Part shown: positions 8,838 to 12,208 of the stretch, one piece after another
Numbering within the stretch: the first letter of the stretch is position 1
Layout of the letters: each line of letters begins with the position of its first letter
Source: Bacteroidaceae bacterium
GTDB taxonomy: Bacteria > Bacteroidota > Bacteroidia > Bacteroidales > Bacteroidaceae
Assembly (NCBI GenBank): GCA_024695315.1
Contig: JAILIJ010000217.1
Span: 1-14,941 of the forward strand
Direction of reading: 5' to 3'
Length of the DNA stretch: 14,941 bases
Made by a program: the position numbers and the translations under genes
Notes under the pieces: model-generated
What the model saw: the letters and a program-made list of their open reading frames with translations, nothing else
Database searches by the model: none
What the model was told of the DNA's origin: nothing

Positions 8838-8872
8838 CGCTTGGTTTTTAGTTACAAAAGAAAAATAAATAT

Positions 8873-10045
8873 ATGAAAATATTCTGTAAACATGTGTTAA
8901 TCATGTTTTGTGGAATTTTCTGTTTCTACCCGCTATCTGGATGTGCTGAAGAATTAGAAAGTAAAGTAAAAGAATTTGATGAGAATTTTGTTATAGCTTC
9001 TTTATGTGTTGTTGAACCAGCAGAAACACCTATATCATGCATGGGACATGCCTTTTTGAGGATGCAATGTTCCACATATGACATGGACTATTGTTTTAGT
9101 TATGAAATAATGGGTGATGATAGTGAGGTTTTTCGTTTTCTGTCAGGCAGTATGACTATGCGGTTTTGTAGGATTCCGACAGATACTTATTACGAAACAT
9201 ACAGAAGTCAAAAGCGTGAGATAGCAGAGTTTGAACTAATGTTGCCGATTAGTGTGAAACAGAATCTTTGGCGGATTTTGGATCAGAAGTACAATAATGA
9301 AAATGTTGTACCATACGATTTTGAAAAGAGGGGATGTGCTTATAGTTTGTTCTGTTTGTTGAATCAAGCGCTCGACACACTTGAACTCAACACTGAATGG
9401 CCTGCAAAGTATGAAAAGAAGACTCGAAGGGAATTGGCTGTCGAATATATGGGTTATAATACATGGCGAGAAACGGTCTTATCCTTGATTTTTAGTGGCT
9501 CGCTTAATGATGATGTGAACAACTTTGAGAAAGTTATCATCCCTGGTGATTTGGCAGATGTACTTGCTCATTCTACGGTGTGTGGCAGAAAGGTCATAGA
9601 CATGTCAGGACGAAAGCTCCCACCTAGCCATAAGAACGAAGAGATATGGTTTAGTCCTGTTGTGGCAGCCCTGCTGTTACTCCTGCTCACATTTATCTGT
9701 GCTTTTCTTGGCAAGCCATATATGACGTATACTCTTTTGGGTTTACAGACAATAATAGGATGTTTAGTCCTTTGCACTCTTCTAATGTGCAAAATGCCAT
9801 TTACGGAGTGGAATTGGTACATCATTCCTTTTAATCCATTGCCTGCCATGCTTTGGAAATGGCATCGAATATGGAAAGTACCATTTGGGAGTGCAATACT
9901 TGTATGGATTGTAGCTATGTTATTGGCAGAACATAGGTCGGTAGACCCACCGATGCTCATTTTTGCAGGGGCAATATCAGCATCTTACCTTTTACCAGGT
10001 TTGATAGGTAAGTTAAGCTTCTCACGAGCAAAAACAAACCAATAA
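8873..10045 (+). CDS. lnb: Lnb-like (DUF4105) protein, probable lipoprotein N-acyltransferase family
   Basis: The 390-residue protein has an N-terminal export signal, a periplasmic DUF4105 (Lnb N-terminal) domain (about 35-235) and a C-terminal block of membrane helices (about 260-385, four to five segments, starting SPVVAALLLLLLTFICAFLG). Recognition rests on CMGHAFLRM (Gly58-His59) and the later PYDFEKRGCAYS (Cys155). This is the His/Cys pairing expected for a thiol-type active site, though I infer the catalytic roles. Lnb is the Bacteroidetes enzyme described as adding the N-linked acyl chain to lipoproteins, replacing Lnt. The symbol is therefore a family-level call, and paralogues of unknown role also exist. 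Oddly, the signal region contains LSGC (residues 21-24), a good lipobox, so the protein could itself be lipidated on Cys24. It stands alone on its strand, divergent from the rmuC unit. Confidence 0.75.
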   Translation: MKIFCKHVLIMFCGIFCFYPLSGCAEELESKVKEFDENFVIASLCVVEPAETPISCMGHAFLRMQCSTYDMDYCFSYEIMGDDSEVFRFLSGSMTMRFCRIPTDTYYETYRSQKREIAEFELMLPISVKQNLWRILDQKYNNENVVPYDFEKRGCAYSLFCLLNQALDTLELNTEWPAKYEKKTRRELAVEYMGYNTWRETVLSLIFSGSLNDDVNNFEKVIIPGDLADVLAHSTVCGRKVIDMSGRKLPPSHKNEEIWFSPVVAALLLLLLTFICAFLGKPYMTYTLLGLQTIIGCLVLCTLLMCKMPFTEWNWYIIPFNPLPAMLWKWHRIWKVPFGSAILVWIVAMLLAEHRSVDPPMLIFAGAISASYLLPGLIGKLSFSRAKTNQ

Positions 10046-10072
10046 ACATTTGGAAAAGTTTGTGTATGAGGT

Positions 10073-10114
10073 AATATAATTTGAAAAAAATGAAGAGAAT
10101 ATAATTTGAAAAAA
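10073..10114 (+). repeat. 17-bp direct repeat upstream of the 10190 gene
   Basis: AATATAATTTGAAAAAA occurs exactly at 10073-10089 and 10098-10114, a 25-base period. It lies 76-117 bases before the start of the 10190 gene. A related string, ATAATTGAAAAAAATG, runs into the start codon of the small gene at 11288. It could be a regulator binding site or a local duplication. Confidence 0.7.
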
Positions 10115-10117
10115 TAT

Positions 10118-10139
10118 TTGTTGAGTCTTTGCTCAGCAA
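10118..10139 (+). terminator. Possible weak terminator after the Lnb-like gene
   Basis: TTGTTGAG and CTCAGCAA can form an 8-bp stem (one G-U pair) around a 6-base loop, TCTTTG. Only three T residues follow, so this may instead be a leader hairpin of the next gene. Confidence 0.25.
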
Positions 10140-10189
10140 TTTCCACAGTCATATTAAACTAATAATTTATAACATTAATTTAAACAAAA

Positions 10190-11260
10190 ATGAAAACAAA
10201 ATTTAAGGTAATGATGGCTAGTATGATGTTACTATGCCCTTACTTTGGTGTTAAAATCCAAGCAGCTTCTGCTAAATTCTATGCAAAGTGTAGTGTTGAA
10301 GTAGAATCTACACAAGATGGAGAAAATAAAGTTTATGGCAAAGGCTATGTGAGTATCGCTCGACAAGGTGATGTCGATGTAGATTATCAGGCTTACAATA
10401 ATAAGAGTGAGTATGTCACTCGTAATACAACAATAGGATATGCTACCGAGCCACCTACTAATGCTAATATAACTTTTAATCTAACAGCAGAAAATGAAGA
10501 CGAATACATTTTTGATTACTGGTCATCATCTGATGAAGACGAAGAATTCTATGCTTCGATAAATCCTTTTTCAGTAACTATTAATTCAACTTCAACAACA
10601 GCTGAAGATCCTACTTCAAAAGGATATATTGCTCATTTTAGAAAAGCTGATGTACAGGCTGATATGTATATGTCAAAGGCTGGTGTTAGTACATTTGCAT
10701 CTCATGCCGAAGTATACATTCCTCAGGGATGTACGGGTTATACGGTAGATTTAGAGAATGGTGAGCTTGTATTTAAGAAAGCTTACGGAGAATATGACAT
10801 CGTTCCTCCTTATACACCTATTGTTGTATGTTCAGATGTAGAAGTTAAGAAGGCTGGTGTTATCGCTTCAAGCTACACTCTTACAAAGTATATCGATAAG
10901 TCTAGGTATGACGAAAACTCTGACGGTTATCTATGTGGTGTGTATGACGAAGGTGCTTACCTTCCAAAGGGATGCTACGTACTTCAGGTAAATAATGGAG
11001 AGCTTGCATTCTGTAAGATCGAGTCTGACGATGTTCCTGCAACACAGTATCGTTGCTATCTGATTGCTCCAGAGTCAATGAGCAGCGAGTCTAAGATTCG
11101 TGTATCTATGGCTTCAGAGGCTACTGCTATTTCTGCTGTAGAGAACGCTCCAAAGGCTCAGGACGGAGTTTACTCTATCAATGGTGTTAAGCAGTCTGCA
11201 GAGAAGGACGGTATCAACATTGTTGTTGAGGACGGTAAGGCTAAGAAGATTTTAAAGTAA
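10190..11260 (+). CDS. Secreted protein of unknown function with Prevotella-type C-terminal module
   Basis: The 356-residue protein starts with a signal peptide (MKTKFKVMMASMMLLCPYFG, cleavage expected after VKIQA or AA near residue 25). Residues 28-153 are a beta-rich, acidic domain. Its end, FDYWSS...NPFSVTINSTST...GYIAHFRK, resembles Listeria-Bacteroides-type beta repeats, but I cannot name the family. Residues 158-305 form a second beta domain with GYTVDLENGELVF and CYVLQVNNGELAF as a visible internal repeat. The tail GVYSINGVKQSAEKDGINIV, ending in KKILK, is related to the C-terminal tails of the M6 protease and the pectate-lyase-like protein. It is expected to be exported and perhaps surface-held. 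It is followed after 27 bases by a 62-residue ORF on the same strand. Lysine codons shift sharply between the halves, from mainly AAA to almost only AAG. Confidence 0.85.
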   Translation: MKTKFKVMMASMMLLCPYFGVKIQAASAKFYAKCSVEVESTQDGENKVYGKGYVSIARQGDVDVDYQAYNNKSEYVTRNTTIGYATEPPTNANITFNLTAENEDEYIFDYWSSSDEDEEFYASINPFSVTINSTSTTAEDPTSKGYIAHFRKADVQADMYMSKAGVSTFASHAEVYIPQGCTGYTVDLENGELVFKKAYGEYDIVPPYTPIVVCSDVEVKKAGVIASSYTLTKYIDKSRYDENSDGYLCGVYDEGAYLPKGCYVLQVNNGELAFCKIESDDVPATQYRCYLIAPESMSSESKIRVSMASEATAISAVENAPKAQDGVYSINGVKQSAEKDGINIVVEDGKAKKILK

Positions 11261-11287
11261 TGTTTTAAGGATAAATAATTGAAAAAA

Positions 11288-11476
11288 ATGGAATACGTTA
11301 AACCTACAACAAAGATTTCAAGAGCACAGATTGCAACAAGACTTTTAGCTGGATCTGGAACTAGCTTTAGTATAACAGAGGGACAAAATGTGAATATGGG
11401 TGGCTCTGCTAACACTGGTAGTGAACAGGCTGGCGGAGGCTTCATGCTTGCTAAGGGTCGTTCTACAATCGACTAA
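11288..11476 (+). CDS. 62-residue peptide with LLAGSG motif and glycine-rich tail
   Basis: The protein is MEYVKPTTKISRAQIATRLL followed by AGSGTSF and a Gly/Ser/Asn-rich region ending GGGFMLAKGRSTID. ATG 11288 is chosen; the frame also allows TTG at 11279, which would add MKK. It follows the secreted-protein gene by 27 bases and ends 34 bases before a strong terminator, so a two-gene transcript is likely. The layout, an opening YVKP stretch, a central LLAGSG and a variable glycine-rich tail, resembles many small hypothetical proteins that I recall from Prevotella and Bacteroides. I know of no assigned function. It has no membrane helix or classic signal peptide. A processed-peptide precursor with cleavage near the LAGSG site is one idea, but no modification or export genes are visible beside it. 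Confidence 0.7.
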   Translation: MEYVKPTTKISRAQIATRLLAGSGTSFSITEGQNVNMGGSANTGSEQAGGGFMLAKGRSTID

Positions 11477-11510
11477 TTGGATAAAGATTATCTTTTACAG
11501 ATATTATATG

Positions 11511-11550
11511 GAGGTTGTGTCAAAACAAATTGACACAACCTCTTTTTTTT
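11511..11550 (+). terminator. Rho-independent terminator of the 10190-11476 unit
   Basis: A perfect 13-bp stem, GAGGTTGTGTCAA (11511-11523) and TTGACACAACCTC (11530-11542), has a 6-base loop and is followed by eight T residues (11543-11550). It starts 34 bases after the stop of the small peptide gene. Confidence 0.9.
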
Positions 11551-11728
11551 CTTCGAAACAATATGTTTTCAACTTCTCTTTTGCGTTTTGTCTCACCTCC
11601 GACTTCATTTCCACCTACGCAATAATACGGAAAAAACATACAGATCATGCAGAACATTTTATTCATCGTAGCATAAGAATTTCTTTATTCCCACAGGGCA
11701 ATTCTATGCTTATTGCGAAACAATTCTT

Positions 11729-11810
11729 AAAATCATTCAATGGTACGGTTATATCACTCAATGGTACACTCATACCATTCAATGGTACGACCGTACCATT
11801 GAATGATTTT
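11729..11810. repeat. 21-bp-period repeat array enclosed in a perfect 21-bp inverted repeat
   Basis: The core (T/C)TCAATGGTAC occurs at 11736, 11757 and 11778, exactly 21 bases apart, each followed by a different 10-base segment. An inverted copy follows. The outer arms, starting AAAATCATTCAATGGTAC (11729-11749) and its exact complement (11790-11810), form a perfect 21-bp inverted repeat around 40 bases. Copies three and four can also pair alone as a 14-bp stem (11776-11789 and 11792-11805) with a 2-base loop. No T tract follows. Confidence 0.85.
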
Positions 11811-11958
11811 GAAAATTTCTCCTGAATAATAGAACTATTCTTGCTGAACTTTACAAATAAAATTGCGCTCAAATGAAAGAATTATCCAGCATTAAATGCC
11901 TCATCACAGCTTACACCTAAAAATGTCAACAGATTTTACCTATTTAATCACCGTTTGA

Positions 11959-11980
11959 ACACTGCTCAAACACTGCTCAA
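11959..11980. repeat. Two tandem copies of an 11-bp unit
   Basis: ACACTGCTCAA is repeated directly (11959-11969, 11970-11980). A preceding GTTTGA (11953-11958) is the inverse of the TCAAAC found in both units, so short alternative hairpins are possible. Confidence 0.7.
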
Positions 11981-12004
11981 ACAATTTGTACATTTCGTTT
12001 TTGC

Positions 12005-12039
12005 ATCATTTAATGGTACTTAAACGCTCATTAAATGAT
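12005..12039. repeat. Palindrome containing a further copy of the ATCATT(C/T)AATGGTAC unit
   Basis: ATCATTTAATGGTAC at 12005-12019 matches the array unit at 11732-11746 with one difference. Its first ten bases pair with ATTAAATGAT at 12030-12039, giving a 10-bp stem with a 15-base loop. Confidence 0.65.
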
Positions 12040-12099
12040 AATTTAACAAGCGTTAAAATTTCGTTAATTTCTTTGATGATTTTGATAGAGGAGACGCTT

Positions 12100-12122
12100 G
12101 GGGTGGGGAAGTTGGGGCTTGG
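12100..12122 (+). other. G-rich tract, possible G-quadruplex
   Basis: Three runs of four G (12100-12103, 12105-12108, 12114-12117) and a GG (12121-12122) stand in otherwise AT-rich DNA. They could form a two-tetrad quadruplex on the plus strand; a three-tetrad form lacks the fourth run. It lies just before the second terminator hairpin. Confidence 0.4.
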
Positions 12123-12132
12123 TTTTGTTTAC

Positions 12133-12175
12133 AAAAAAAAGAGGTTGTGTCTGTTACTTATGACACAACCTCTTT
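12133..12175 (-). terminator. Rho-independent terminator of the pectate-lyase-like gene
   Basis: Read on the minus strand, AAAGAGGTTGTGTC (12175-12162) and GACACAACCTCTTT (12151-12138) form a 14-bp stem with a 10-base loop and run into a T tract (12140-12133). It lies 33 bases after the stop codon. Its stem core GAGGTTGTGTC is the same as in the terminator at 11511. Confidence 0.85.
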
Positions 12176-12208
12176 GCCGAATTTACGAAAAATACTTTAT
12201 AAGGTTTT

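Larger units (their letters stand above)
8446..8872. other. Divergent intergenic region between the rmuC unit and the Lnb-like gene
   Basis: This very AT-rich stretch holds candidate promoters on both strands, listed separately, and no other gene that I can support. An A/T-only inverted repeat, TTTTTTTAT/ATAAAAAAA, lies at 8769-8794 with an 8-base loop. It is upstream of the plus-strand promoter and may simply be low-complexity DNA. A further minus-strand TAnnTTTG match (plus-strand CAAATATA) is at 8624-8631. Confidence 0.5.
11477..12208. other. Gene-free, repeat-rich region between two convergent transcription units
   Basis: I see no supportable gene in these 732 bases. From left to right it holds a hairpin terminator, an A/T-rich stretch, a 21-bp-period repeat array with an inverted copy, an 11-bp tandem repeat, a further palindrome, a G-rich tract and a second terminator whose stem equals the first. 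Each item is listed separately. The 141-codon frame crossing the array has no start context, overlaps the small peptide gene and is judged spurious. Confidence 0.6.

Noticed and set aside
11729..11810. CRISPR array
   Set aside because: The conserved core is only 11 bases with 10-base variable parts, three copies and one inverted; no cas genes are in the window.
11400..11825. 141-codon plus-strand frame crossing the terminator and the repeat array
   Set aside because: It overlaps the small peptide gene in another frame, reads through a strong terminator hairpin, and its repetitive protein sequence follows from the DNA repeat period being a multiple of three.
11663..11872. 69-codon minus-strand frame over the repeat array
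   Set aside because: Same cause: the inverted and 21-bp repeats give open frames on both strands. No promoter or recognisable protein is present.
12176..12192. Similarity between gccgaatttacgaaa after the second terminator and gccgaacttacgaaa near 8368
   Set aside because: It is a short match, and one copy is inside the candidate 33-residue ORF. No inverted or flanking repeat supports a mobile element, so chance is the simpler reading.
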